NCBI RefSeq assembly: GCF_023614525.1
Contig: NZ_CP097885.1
Coordinates: 1,672,501 to 1,736,500, forward strand
Source: Peptoniphilus genitalis
GTDB taxonomy: Bacteria > Bacillota > Clostridia > Tissierellales > Peptoniphilaceae
Direction: 5' to 3'
DNA length: 64,000 nucleotides
A model generated the notes under the pieces. The model did not search any database. It saw nothing but the letters and a program-made list of their open reading frames with translations, and had not been told where the DNA came from. A program made the position numbers and the translations under genes. This document shows, piece after piece, positions 41,837-50,096 of this stretch; within the stretch, counting starts at the first letter, position 1, and every line of letters begins with the position of its first letter.

Positions 41837-43324
41837 ATGTTTAATTGGTTTAAGGATAAATTTAAGAAAAAAGACGACAAGGAAAACAAGGAAGAGTTAA
41901 TTGAAGAGAATCTTGCCGAAGAAACTGAGTCTGAAGTAGCAAATTTAGAAGAAGAACAGCTCATTCATGATGAAGTAAATGAAGAATTTAAGGACGAAGA
42001 AGTCCAAGAAGAAATAGAAGAAATTCATGAAAAGCTAGAAGAAGTATCTGAAGTAGGAAATCTTTCTGAAGAAGATGTAAATACTTCAGAAAAAATCCAA
42101 GACACAAATGAAGCCTTCAAGGACAAGGAAGTTATTGAAGATGCTTTAGAACAAAAGGAAGCAGCAAGAGAAGAAGCTCAAGCAGAAGAAATAGAAGAAA
42201 TTCATGAAAAACTAGAAGAAGTTTCTGAAGAAGGAAAACTTTCTGAAGAAGATGTGGAAACTTCAGAAAAAATAGAAGATACAGACGAAGCCTTCAAGGA
42301 CAAGGAAGTTATTGAAGATGCTCTAGAACAAAAGGAAGAAGCTAGAGAAGAAGCAAAAGAAGAAACTAAGGAAGTTGAAAATACTGAAGAAGTAGTAGAA
42401 GAAGAGCCAAAAAAAGTTTCACTCTTCCAAAGACTAAAGGAAGGTCTAGACAAGACTAGAAAAGAAGTTGGAATTAAAATCAACACTGTCCTAGGTGCTT
42501 ATGTCAAGATTGATGACGAAATGCTTGAAGACCTTGAGGATATTTTAATATCAGCAGACATTGGAATGGAAACCACAATGAAGCTAATTGACAACTTGCG
42601 TGAAACAATAATCAGGGAAAAGATAAATGACCCACAAGAAGTTAAGCCTCTTTTAATGGCAGAAGCAAAAAAACTTATGAACCCTGAATTAAATACTCCT
42701 ATTAAGACAGAACCGCCTGTAATCATTTTAGTAGTTGGAGTAAATGGAGTTGGTAAGACAACAACTATTGGTAAGCTTTCATCAAGATTCAAAAGAGAGG
42801 GCAAGTCAGTTCTTGTTTGTGCAGCAGATACCTTTAGGGCAGCAGCTATTGATCAATTAAAAGAATGGGGCAATAGGGCTCACGTTGATATAATTAGTCA
42901 CGCTGAAGGATCAGACCCTGCAGCAGTTGTTTTCGATGCAATTGAAGCAGCTAAGGCTAGAAAAACTGACGTCTTAATAGTTGACACAGCAGGAAGACTT
43001 CACAACAAGTCTAATCTCATGAAAGAACTTGAAAAAATTAATAGGATTATTTCTAACAAGTTCCCAGAAGCAAATCGTGAAAACTTATTGGTACTTGACT
43101 CAACAACAGGTCAAAATGCAATTAACCAAGCAAAGACCTTTAGAGAAGCAACTGACATAACAGGAATTGCATTAACAAAGCTTGACGGAACAGCCAAGGG
43201 TGGCGTTGTCGTTGCCCTTCAATCAGAACTTGGAATTCCTATTAAGCTAATTGGAGTAGGGGAAGGCATAGATGACCTTCAAGACTTCAACATCGATAAC
43301 TTCTTAGAAACAATTTTTGGTTAA
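41837..43324 (+). CDS. ftsY: Signal recognition particle receptor FtsY, with duplicated acidic segment
   Basis: A 495-residue SRP receptor GTPase that docks ribosome-SRP complexes at the membrane. The N-terminus (MFNWFKDKFKKK) is an amphipathic membrane-binding helix. Residues about 20-190 are highly acidic and include two 59-residue near-identical copies (58-116 and 117-175). The NG domain follows: GVNGVGKTTTIGKLSSRF (G1), DTFRAAAIDQL, DTAGRLHNKSNLMKEL and TKLDGTAKGG. The family often has an acidic A domain, but a clean duplication is unusual. It is the last gene of the plsX operon. Confidence 0.97.
   Translation: MFNWFKDKFKKKDDKENKEELIEENLAEETESEVANLEEEQLIHDEVNEEFKDEEVQEEIEEIHEKLEEVSEVGNLSEEDVNTSEKIQDTNEAFKDKEVIEDALEQKEAAREEAQAEEIEEIHEKLEEVSEEGKLSEEDVETSEKIEDTDEAFKDKEVIEDALEQKEEAREEAKEETKEVENTEEVVEEEPKKVSLFQRLKEGLDKTRKEVGIKINTVLGAYVKIDDEMLEDLEDILISADIGMETTMKLIDNLRETIIREKINDPQEVKPLLMAEAKKLMNPELNTPIKTEPPVIILVVGVNGVGKTTTIGKLSSRFKREGKSVLVCAADTFRAAAIDQLKEWGNRAHVDIISHAEGSDPAAVVFDAIEAAKARKTDVLIVDTAGRLHNKSNLMKELEKINRIISNKFPEANRENLLVLDSTTGQNAINQAKTFREATDITGIALTKLDGTAKGGVVVALQSELGIPIKLIGVGEGIDDLQDFNIDNFLETIFG
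42008..42361 (+). repeat. Two tandem 177-bp repeats inside ftsY
   Basis: Copies at 42008-42184 and 42185-42361 each encode 59 residues, starting EEIEEIHEKLEEVSE and containing EAFKDKEVIEDALEQKE. They differ at a few residues only. An exact multiple of three keeps the frame. Confidence 0.92.
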
Positions 43325-43341
43325 AATTCATAAAAATATTT

Positions 43342-43367
43342 AGTAGGTCTTAGGGCCTACTTTTTTA
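43342..43367 (+). terminator. ftsY terminator
   Basis: Stem AGTAGGTC/GGCCTACT (one T-G pair), TTAG loop, T-run. Confidence 0.94.
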
Positions 43368-43467
43368 TTGCTAACTTTTAAGTGATGGTTTTTGTAAAAT
43401 TATTTGAAGGATTTCTTGTGGAAAAATTATTTTAATGAGTTTGAAAATTTCAAAAATAAAATTTTAT

Positions 43468-43556
43468 GAAGTTATAAAAACCTATTAAGTCATAAAACTT
43501 ATAAACTAATAGGAAATTAGGAAGTCATAAAGTCTTATGACGTTATATGATTTTGT
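43468..43556. repeat. Array of 18-bp units in the ftsY-ylxM gap
   Basis: In the 420-bp gap 43325-43744, units start at 43468, 43486, 43504 (17 bp), 43521 and 43539. The best read TAAGTCATAAAACTTATA and GAAGTCATAAAGTCTTAT, matching the A unit of the other two arrays; the 17-bp unit (AACTAATAGGAAATTAG) resembles the B unit. The rest of the gap is AT-rich spacer leading to the SRP operon promoter. Confidence 0.65.
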
Positions 43557-43666
43557 TATTTTATAAAAATTTAAAAAGTTATTAAAGTCATTGAATTGGG
43601 TGTCTACAGATAATAGAAAAAAAACCTAGAAAACAATAAAAAAACTAAAAAAATTTAAAATAATTG

Positions 43667-43695
43667 TTGACATTAAGTGGGCTATTAGTTAGAAT
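43667..43695 (+). promoter_or_regulatory. Promoter of the ylxM-ffh-rpsP operon
   Basis: Consensus -35 TTGACA (43667-43672), 17-bp spacer, -10 TAGAAT (43690-43695). Confidence 0.75.
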
Positions 43696-43700
43696 TAGAT

Positions 43701-43725
43701 AGGTCAAGTAAAGAGGTTGACCTCT
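43701..43725 (+). promoter_or_regulatory. Alternative hairpins in the ylxM leader
   Basis: AGGTCAA (43701-43707) can pair with TTGACCT (43717-43723). The overlapping palindrome AGAGGTTGACCTCT (43712-43725) is an exclusive alternative. Both lie at the start of the leader, 20 nt before the ylxM ATG. This could be an operator or a leader RNA switch, and the function is unknown. Confidence 0.4.
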
Positions 43726-43744
43726 CAAGAAAAATGGTGATATA

Positions 43745-44101
43745 ATGAATGAGAAATTTTTCAGGATGAACAGGTTACTTGATTTCTACGGAAAGCTTCT
43801 TACTGAAAAGCAGAAGAAGGCTGCCCTAATGTATTATGTTTATGATTGCACAATTAACGAGATTTCATCTGAACTTAATATATCTAAGCAAGCAGTATTC
43901 GACAACTTAAAGAGAGCAGAGAACAACTTAGAGGAGTTTGAAGCAAAACTTGAGTTAATAAAAAATGCAAAAAAAGAAGAAGCTAATAAAGAAATAAAAA
44001 ATGAAAAAATAGAAAGAATTTTAGAAAGTATAGAAAAAGAAAGTCTAAGTGAAAACAATAATTTAAAAATTAAAGAGCTTAGAGAAATACTTTTTGACTA
44101 G
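43745..44101 (+). CDS. ylxM: YlxM-family SRP-associated protein
   Basis: A 118-residue protein. Residues 1-65 form a sigma-factor-like helix-turn-helix (LLTEKQKKAALMYYVYDCTINEISSELNISKQAVFDNLKRAE). The C-terminal half is a charged helix. YlxM family members are encoded with ffh and modulate SRP GTPase activity in streptococci. It lies 11 bp before ffh in one operon. Confidence 0.9.
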   Translation: MNEKFFRMNRLLDFYGKLLTEKQKKAALMYYVYDCTINEISSELNISKQAVFDNLKRAENNLEEFEAKLELIKNAKKEEANKEIKNEKIERILESIEKESLSENNNLKIKELREILFD

Positions 44102-44112
44102 GAGGTGGATTT

Positions 44113-45450
44113 TTGGTATTCGAAAGTTTATCCGATAAATTGCAAAATACTTTGCAAAATTTAAGAGGTAAAGGTAAATTATCTGAAAAAGATATTGACG
44201 CAGCAATGCGTGAGGTAAAACTTGCACTTCTTGAAGCTGACGTAAACTTCAGAGTTGTAAAAGACTTTGTTAAGACAGTAAAAGAAAGGGCTTTGGGAAA
44301 AGAAGTTTTAGAATCCCTAACTCCCGGCCAGCAAGTAATAAAAATTGTTAATGAAGAACTCACAAGTTTAATGGGTACTAGCGAGGTTAAAATTGACTTC
44401 TCAAAGAAACCAACTGTTATAATGATGTGTGGTCTTCAAGGTGCAGGTAAAACTACTACAAGTGGTAAGCTTGCCAATAAATTAAAAAAAGATGGAAAGA
44501 GACCTCTTTTAGTTGCTTGTGACGTTTACAGACCCGCAGCTATAAAACAACTTCAAGTTGTAGGTGAGTCTGTTGATACACCAGTATTTACTATGGGAGA
44601 TAAGATTTCTCCAGTTGATATTTCCAAGGCAGCTCTTGAGCATGCCAAGAAAAATGGAAATGACGTTGTCATCATAGATACTGCAGGTAGACTTCACATA
44701 GATGAAGCCCTTATGAAAGAGCTTCAAGATATTCACGAGGCTCTTGAACCTTCAGAAGTCCTTCTTGTCCTTGATGCAATGACAGGTCAAGATGCAGTAA
44801 ATGTTGCTGATACCTTTGACGACATGTTGAAGTTAACAGGTGTTATCTTAACTAAGCTTGATGGTGATGCAAGAGGTGGAGCTGCCCTTTCAATTAGGTC
44901 AGTTACAGATGTTCCTATTAAGTTTATCGCAAGTGGCGAAAAAATGGACAACATTGAAGTCTTTCATCCAGATAGAATGGCTTCAAGAATACTTGGAATG
45001 GGAGATGTGCTCTCCCTAATCGAAAAGGCACAGTCAGCTGTTGATGATAAAAAGGCAAAGGAACTTGAAGAAAAACTTAGGAAGTCAACTTTCACTTTTG
45101 AAGATTTCCTAGACCAAATGCAACAAATGAAAAACATGGGGCCACTTGAAGACATAATAGGAATGATTCCTGGTATGAACAGCAAGGCTCTAAAGGGTAT
45201 TAAATTACCTGATAATGAATTTGCTAAGGTAGAGGCTATTATTCTTTCCATGACAAAGAAGGAAAGACAAAAGCCAGAAATTATAGATTCTTCCAGAAGG
45301 AAGAGAATAGCAAAGGGATCTGGAACTAGTCCAGCCGATGTAAACAAACTGATTAAACAGTTTAAGGACATGAGAAAGATGATGAAACAATTTGGAAACA
45401 TGTCCAAGACAATGGGAAAGAGAAAGTTTAAATTACCTTTTTCCTTTTAA
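44113..45450 (+). CDS. ffh: Signal recognition particle protein Ffh
   Basis: A 445-residue GTPase that binds signal sequences on ribosomes with 4.5S RNA and delivers them to FtsY. The NG domain has GLQGAGKTTTSGKLANKL, DVYRPAAIKQL, DTAGRLHIDEALMKEL and TKLDGDARGGAAL. The C-terminal M domain is methionine-rich (FLDQMQQMKNMG, MIPGMN, MRKMMKQFGNMSKTMG) with the RNA-binding stretch SSRRKRIAKGSGTS. TTG start, 6 nt after GGAGGT. It shares an operon with ylxM and ribosomal genes. Confidence 0.98.
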   Translation: MVFESLSDKLQNTLQNLRGKGKLSEKDIDAAMREVKLALLEADVNFRVVKDFVKTVKERALGKEVLESLTPGQQVIKIVNEELTSLMGTSEVKIDFSKKPTVIMMCGLQGAGKTTTSGKLANKLKKDGKRPLLVACDVYRPAAIKQLQVVGESVDTPVFTMGDKISPVDISKAALEHAKKNGNDVVIIDTAGRLHIDEALMKELQDIHEALEPSEVLLVLDAMTGQDAVNVADTFDDMLKLTGVILTKLDGDARGGAALSIRSVTDVPIKFIASGEKMDNIEVFHPDRMASRILGMGDVLSLIEKAQSAVDDKKAKELEEKLRKSTFTFEDFLDQMQQMKNMGPLEDIIGMIPGMNSKALKGIKLPDNEFAKVEAIILSMTKKERQKPEIIDSSRRKRIAKGSGTSPADVNKLIKQFKDMRKMMKQFGNMSKTMGKRKFKLPFSF

Positions 45451-45456
45451 GTTAGC

Positions 45457-45484
45457 TTATATATTTTAATATATAAATTTTTTT
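45457..45484 (+). terminator. Weak hairpin between ffh and rpsP
   Basis: An AT-only stem TTATATATT/AATATATAA followed by seven T residues. It probably attenuates rather than fully stops transcription, since rpsP follows with no other promoter seen. Confidence 0.45.
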
Positions 45485-45499
45485 GTGGAGGTGAATAAT

Positions 45500-45799
45500 T
45501 TGGCAGTTAAAATTAGACTTAGAAGAATGGGTGCTAAGAAAAAACCCTTTTATAGAATAGTTGTAGCAGACTCTAGAAGTCCTAGAGATGGAAAATTCAT
45601 CGAGGAGATTGGTTATTATAACCCACTTACAACTCCTAAGGAAGTTGTTGTAGATGCAGAAAAAGCTAACAACTGGATTAAGAATGGTGCAAAACCTACT
45701 GATACAGTTGACAGACTTTTCAGAGAAAACTCAGTGTACAGCGCTGGTGCAAACTCAAATAATACAGCAGAAGCAAGTGAATCAGAAGCTACTGAATAA
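45500..45799 (+). CDS. rpsP: 30S ribosomal protein S16
   Basis: A 99-residue ribosomal protein. [42 protein letters not shown] is the S16 core. The last 20 residues are an Ala/Ser/Glu/Asn-rich tail. TTG at 45500 is chosen because GGAGGTGA (45487-45494) precedes it and the product then begins AVKIRL as in the family; the in-frame GTG at 45485 overlaps that site. Confidence 0.97.
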   Translation: MAVKIRLRRMGAKKKPFYRIVVADSRSPRDGKFIEEIGYYNPLTTPKEVVVDAEKANNWIKNGAKPTDTVDRLFRENSVYSAGANSNNTAEASESEATE

Positions 45800-45819
45800 C
45801 AGTATGTTTGGAGGACCAA

Positions 45820-46053
45820 ATGGTTGAATTAATTGAATATATTGCTAAATCTTTAGTTGACGATCCTTCTTCAGTTGATGTGGCAATGACTAAGAATGAT
45901 AATTCAATTGATATTACTCTTAAAGTTGCATCAAATGATATGGGAAAAGTTATTGGCAAACAAGGCAGAATTGCTAAGGCAATAAGAGCAATTTTAAAAG
46001 CTGTTTCACTAAAAGAAGATGTAAAGGTTAATTTGGAAATTGAAGAATATTAA
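45820..46053 (+). CDS. khpA: KH-domain RNA-binding protein KhpA
   Basis: A 77-residue single KH-domain protein. The GxxG loop is in KVIGKQGRIAKAIRAIL. Its usual position between rpsP and rimM and its size match KhpA, which pairs with KhpB to bind RNAs and affects cell elongation in pneumococcus. The ATG at 45820 is chosen over TTG at 45808, which overlaps the GGAGG site (45810-45814). It overlaps rimM by 14 nt. Confidence 0.95.
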   Translation: MVELIEYIAKSLVDDPSSVDVAMTKNDNSIDITLKVASNDMGKVIGKQGRIAKAIRAILKAVSLKEDVKVNLEIEEY

Positions 46054-46543
46054 AGATTCAATTACTTGCATTGGTAAAATAATTAATACTCATGGTATTA
46101 AGGGAGAACTTAAGGTTGATCCTTATACCTTTGACAAAAAGAGGTTTTCTAAACTGGAAAGCGTCTTTGTAGGCGAAGATTTAAAAGAATTTTTTATTAA
46201 AAGAGTTCGTGTTAATGATTTTGTCTACTTAAGCTTTGAAGGTTATGAAAATATAAATGATGTCCTAAATTTAAAGGGATCTAACATTTATATTAAAGAT
46301 GAAGACAGGTTAGAACTTGAGGAAGACCAGTATTATGTTTCCGATTTAATTGGAAAAGAAGTTTATGACACTGATGGTAATTACATTGGAGTCTTAAAGG
46401 AAGTATTGGAATATCCCGCTAATGATATTTTTGTCATAGAAGGCAAGGATAAGGAAACTTATCAAGTGCCAGGAGTAAAAGAATTTATTAAAAAGATAGA
46501 TTCAACAATAACTATTAAGTTAATAGAAGGAATGATTTTGTGA
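46040..46543 (+). CDS. rimM: Ribosome maturation factor RimM
   Basis: A 167-residue 16S processing and 30S assembly factor that binds S19. The N-terminal beta-barrel begins CIGKIINTHGIKGELKV. The C-terminal PRC-barrel includes QYYVSDLIGKEVYDTDGNYIGVLKEV and the end motif (VPGVKEFIKKID). TTG start inside the end of khpA with a weak SD, so translation is probably coupled. It overlaps trmD by 4 nt (GTGA). Confidence 0.96.
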   Translation: MKNIKDSITCIGKIINTHGIKGELKVDPYTFDKKRFSKLESVFVGEDLKEFFIKRVRVNDFVYLSFEGYENINDVLNLKGSNIYIKDEDRLELEEDQYYVSDLIGKEVYDTDGNYIGVLKEVLEYPANDIFVIEGKDKETYQVPGVKEFIKKIDSTITIKLIEGMIL

Positions 46544-47283
46544 AAATTAGTGTTTTAACATTATTTCCCGATTTCATAAATAATATTAGAGATTTTTCTA
46601 TTGTTGGAAGATCTATTGGCCAAGGAAAATTAGAATTAGAAACTGTAGATATTAGAGATTTTGCCATCAACAAATATTTACAAGTTGATGATTATCCCTA
46701 TGGCGGTGGACCTGGTATGCTGATGCAAATTAAACCAATAGTAGAGGCAATAGAATCTGTAAAGACAGAAAATTCCAAAGTTTATTATATGTCCCCACAG
46801 GGCAAGGTTCTTACACAGGATAAGTTAAAAGAACTAAAAGAAGAAGAACACATAATTCTTCTCAACGGTCATTATGAAGGTATTGACAATAGAGTCATTG
46901 AAAATTATGTAGATGAAGAAATTTCCATTGGTGATTATGTTTTAACTGGTGGAGAGTTGGCATCTATGGTTATTATTGATGGCGTGTCAAGACTACTTGA
47001 TGGCGTACTTGCAAGTGAGGAGTCCTTTGAGGATGAATCACATTACAATGGACTTTTAGAACATCCCCAGTACACAAGACCAAGAGAATTTAGAGGACTT
47101 GAAGTTCCAGATATTCTTTTAAGTGGAGATCATGAAAAAATAAGGAAGTATAGACTTAGAGAGTCTATTAAAAATACTTTACAGAAAAGGCCAGACTTAT
47201 TAAAAGATAAGACTTTAAATGATGAAGAAAAAGATATTTTGAAAGATTTACTGGAAGGAGGTAAAGACAATGGATTATATTAG
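46540..47283 (+). CDS. trmD: tRNA (guanine-N1)-methyltransferase TrmD
   Basis: A 247-residue SPOUT methyltransferase that makes m1G37 in tRNA, which guards the reading frame. [42 protein letters not shown] and [29 protein letters not shown] (SAM-binding knot) are diagnostic, as is the C-terminal [14 protein letters not shown] start overlaps the rimM stop. The rplS start lies inside its 3' end with its own GGAGGT. Confidence 0.98.
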   Translation: MKISVLTLFPDFINNIRDFSIVGRSIGQGKLELETVDIRDFAINKYLQVDDYPYGGGPGMLMQIKPIVEAIESVKTENSKVYYMSPQGKVLTQDKLKELKEEEHIILLNGHYEGIDNRVIENYVDEEISIGDYVLTGGELASMVIIDGVSRLLDGVLASEESFEDESHYNGLLEHPQYTRPREFRGLEVPDILLSGDHEKIRKYRLRESIKNTLQKRPDLLKDKTLNDEEKDILKDLLEGGKDNGLY

Positions 47284-47617
47284 AGCTATTGAAGCTGAAC
47301 AAATAAATGAAAACTTACCTAAATTTAATGTTGGAGATACAGTTAGCGTTCACTACAGAATTATCGAAGGAGAAAGACAAAGAATCCAAGTATTCGATGG
47401 TACTGTTTTAAAAATTCAAGGAAAAGGCGCTAGAAAGACTTTCACAGTAAGAAGAATTTCTTACGGTATTGGAGTTGAAAGAACTTTCCTACTTAACTCA
47501 CCAAGAATTGCTGATCTTGTAGTTACAAGAAAGGGTAGAGTTAGACGTGCTAAACTTTACTATCTTAGAGATAGACAAGGTAAGGCTGCAAAAGTTAGAG
47601 AAAAGACAAATTACTGA
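47270..47617 (+). CDS. rplS: 50S ribosomal protein L19
   Basis: A 115-residue ribosomal protein at the 30S/50S interface. [54 protein letters not shown] and [21 protein letters not shown] are the L19 core. The ATG lies 14 nt before the trmD stop, after AAGGAGGTAAAGAC. It is the last gene of the operon. Confidence 0.98.
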   Translation: MDYIRAIEAEQINENLPKFNVGDTVSVHYRIIEGERQRIQVFDGTVLKIQGKGARKTFTVRRISYGIGVERTFLLNSPRIADLVVTRKGRVRRAKLYYLRDRQGKAAKVREKTNY

Positions 47618-47619
47618 GA

Positions 47620-47642
47620 ATGGGACTTTAAGTCCTATTTTT
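47620..47642 (+). terminator. rplS operon terminator
   Basis: A 7-bp stem ATGGGAC/GTCCTAT (one G-T pair), 5-nt loop, T-run. Confidence 0.75.
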
Positions 47643-47687
47643 AGTATCTTTTATTTTGAGCAAATAATTTAATAAAGGGTGATAAAT

Positions 47688-49322
47688 ATGAAAAAACTTT
47701 TTATGGGACTCTTGTTAATAGTAGTCCTAGCAGCTGGTGCATTTTTATTTGTTGAAAATAGAGGAACTAGCAAAATCTCAACTAAGTACGATAAGTTTAA
47801 CTTTTTGACAGAAGACAAAGACATTGATAAAGACGACTTTTGTATTGAAGATGGAATGATTTACCTTTCACTAGACTACATAAAAGAATACCTTGATAAG
47901 GGAATCGAATATGATGAGTCAACAGGTGAAGTAAAAATCAACAACAATCATGCTAATAAAATTTTAAAATTAAATGAATATGAAGCAAAGTTTAACAGCG
48001 GGACAATTGATTTAAGAGCTCCTGTTATTGAAAAAAATGGAAAGATTATGCTTCCAATTGAAGCCTTTATCTACGACTATGATGTTAGATTAAGGTACAA
48101 CAAGGACATTAGACTATTGCTTCTTGACTACAGGGACAAGGAGTATGACCTAACTAAGACTACATCAGAAACTCTATTAAGAGAATCTGCTTCTAAGAGG
48201 AGCCCAATTATAAAGAAGCTTCCAAAGGGAGAAGAACTTTATGTATATGAAGAAAAGGGTAAGTTCTACAAAGTTAGGATGCCAGAAGGATATGCCGGAT
48301 ATGTTTTAAAGAAGGACCTTGACGAAAATTTTGAAAAAGTATCTTTAAAGTCAACTTCAAAAAATACATCTGACGGTCCAATTAACTTAACTTGGGATTA
48401 CACTTATGCAGAACATTCTGAAGACAAGATAAACCAAATTAAAGACATAAAGGGACTTGATGTAATAATTCCAACATGGTTCTCCATTAGAAATGGAAAT
48501 GGAGATATGATTGACAGGGGAAATCAAAATTATATTAAAAAATATAAGGACTTAGGAATAGATGTCTGGGCATATCTTGATAACTCCTTTGATCCAAATA
48601 TAACTCATGAGGCCCTATCAAATGAAAACACTCGTAAAAAGGTTATAAATAAAACTCTTGAGCTATGCAAAAAGTATGGCATGAAGGGAATAAACATTGA
48701 CTTCGAACATACAAAGATTGACGATAGAGATTATATAACAGACTTTGTAAGAGAATTTAGACAAGCAGCAGGAGATGACTTCATAATAACTGTTGACGTT
48801 ACACCGCAAATATCAGCTGATGTTACAAAGGAACCTTATGACAGAAAGTCTCTCGCTGAGATAGCTGACTACATGGTAGTAATGGCCTACGACCAACACT
48901 GGGGATCTTCTGATAAGGCTGGATCTGTTGCCCAATATAAATGGGTAGAGGGATCTGTCAATGTATTGTTTAGAAATATTCCAAATAAAAAAATGATTCT
49001 TGGAGTTCCACTTTATACAAGAATATGGAAAGAAGCTGGCGGCAAGGTAACTTCTAAGACAATTTCTATGGATGAAGTTGCAAGAATAATTGCAGCTAAA
49101 GGTTTAAAACCAGTTTGGGACAAAGAGTCACAACAAAATTATATCGAATATCAAGAAAACAATGCAGACTATAAAATTTGGATTGAAGATGCAAACTCAC
49201 TTGAGAAAAAGGTATCTCTTGTTAATAAATACAACCTAGCAGGTGTTGGAAGCTGGAGACTTGGGTTTGAAACTCCAAATATTTGGGATGTAATATCAAA
49301 GGAACTTGACAAAACAAACTAA
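47688..49322 (+). CDS. Glycoside hydrolase family 18 protein with SH3 domain (YaaH/SleL-like)
   Basis: A 544-residue membrane-anchored or secreted protein. Residues 4-24 are an N-terminal signal/anchor. Residues about 30-150 resemble a stalk (copper-amine-oxidase-like) domain. An SH3b domain follows (about 160-215; LLRESASKRSP...GYAGYVLKKDL). The GH18 barrel spans about 231-540, with the catalytic strand GINIDFEH carrying D338 and E340; the outer aspartate of the DxxDxDxE motif is lysine here, as in some SleL/YaaH-type members. It probably hydrolyses wall glycan. No spore genes lie nearby apart from a SpoIID-like gene. The ATG at 47688 follows AAAGGGTG. Confidence 0.85.
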   Translation: MKKLFMGLLLIVVLAAGAFLFVENRGTSKISTKYDKFNFLTEDKDIDKDDFCIEDGMIYLSLDYIKEYLDKGIEYDESTGEVKINNNHANKILKLNEYEAKFNSGTIDLRAPVIEKNGKIMLPIEAFIYDYDVRLRYNKDIRLLLLDYRDKEYDLTKTTSETLLRESASKRSPIIKKLPKGEELYVYEEKGKFYKVRMPEGYAGYVLKKDLDENFEKVSLKSTSKNTSDGPINLTWDYTYAEHSEDKINQIKDIKGLDVIIPTWFSIRNGNGDMIDRGNQNYIKKYKDLGIDVWAYLDNSFDPNITHEALSNENTRKKVINKTLELCKKYGMKGINIDFEHTKIDDRDYITDFVREFRQAAGDDFIITVDVTPQISADVTKEPYDRKSLAEIADYMVVMAYDQHWGSSDKAGSVAQYKWVEGSVNVLFRNIPNKKMILGVPLYTRIWKEAGGKVTSKTISMDEVARIIAAKGLKPVWDKESQQNYIEYQENNADYKIWIEDANSLEKKVSLVNKYNLAGVGSWRLGFETPNIWDVISKELDKTN

Positions 49323-49388
49323 AAATTGACAATTTAACTATTAAAGTATAAAATCATTTTGTGAAGATGTTGAAAAATTTTAATTAGG

Positions 49389-50042
49389 ATGTGTTTAAAA
49401 ATTTTACCAGATACACATAAAATCGTGGCAAAAATTGTCCACGATAGAATAAAAGATAAATACAATGTCAATTTAAATTTAGAAAAAATGCTTTGGGGAT
49501 CAGTTGCTCCCGATGTCCTTCCTTATTATAAGTTGAAGAGACATTATTTCGACGAATCTGGAGACTATATAGCAAAAGAAATTACAAAATTAATTTTCTT
49601 TTCAAGGTTTTCTTATTCTGAAGGAAATGAAAGCAAACTATTAATTAACTATGTGAGCAGGAGGCTTGGCATAATAATGCACTATCTATGTGATTTTGTT
49701 TGCTATCCTCACGCCTACAGAATGACTTTCGTAGAAAATTTGAGAAAACACGTTAAGTACGAACAAGACTTAGCTCTTTATGCAAGAGAAAATAAATATC
49801 TAGAAAAAGATTTTTCATCTGTAATTAGTATAAATGATATTAGTTTTTTAGAAGATTCTGACATGAGGCTTGAAGAAAGAGTTAAGAAGTATTTAATAGA
49901 TGTAATAGACCAATACAAGGAGTCAAATCATTCCTTTGATAATGATTTGAATTTTGCTTTAAATCTTTGTACAAATATTTCTGTTTTAGTTATTGAATCA
50001 AGTCTCCAATTTCAAGGAGATTTTGATATACAATATATTTAA
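49389..50042 (+). CDS. Zinc-dependent phospholipase C family protein
   Basis: A 217-residue protein. DTHKIVAKIVHDRI at the start, LWGSVAPDVLPYYKLKRHY and LGIIMHYLCDFVCYPHA fit the Zn_dep_PLPC family, in which histidines and aspartates bind metal. It has no signal peptide, so it is probably cytosolic and may not be a secreted lecithinase; many clostridial genomes carry such uncharacterised members. The SD is weak (TTAGGATG). The family call is from motif resemblance; activity is unproven. Confidence 0.75.
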   Translation: MCLKILPDTHKIVAKIVHDRIKDKYNVNLNLEKMLWGSVAPDVLPYYKLKRHYFDESGDYIAKEITKLIFFSRFSYSEGNESKLLINYVSRRLGIIMHYLCDFVCYPHAYRMTFVENLRKHVKYEQDLALYARENKYLEKDFSSVISINDISFLEDSDMRLEERVKKYLIDVIDQYKESNHSFDNDLNFALNLCTNISVLVIESSLQFQGDFDIQYI

Positions 50043-50045
50043 AAG

Positions 50046-50078
50046 AAATCTTTCACTCAATGTGGGTGGAAGATTTTT
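50046..50078 (+). terminator. Hairpin before asnA
   Basis: AAATCTT and CAC arms pair with GTG and AAGATTT across T-G pairs, followed by TTTTTAT. Confidence 0.75.
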
Positions 50079-50096
50079 ATAATTAGGGAGGAAAAG

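Noticed and set aside
50043-50096. T-box leader for asnA
   Set aside because: The 54-bp gap holds one hairpin and an SD; there is no T-box sequence and no room for the specifier stem.
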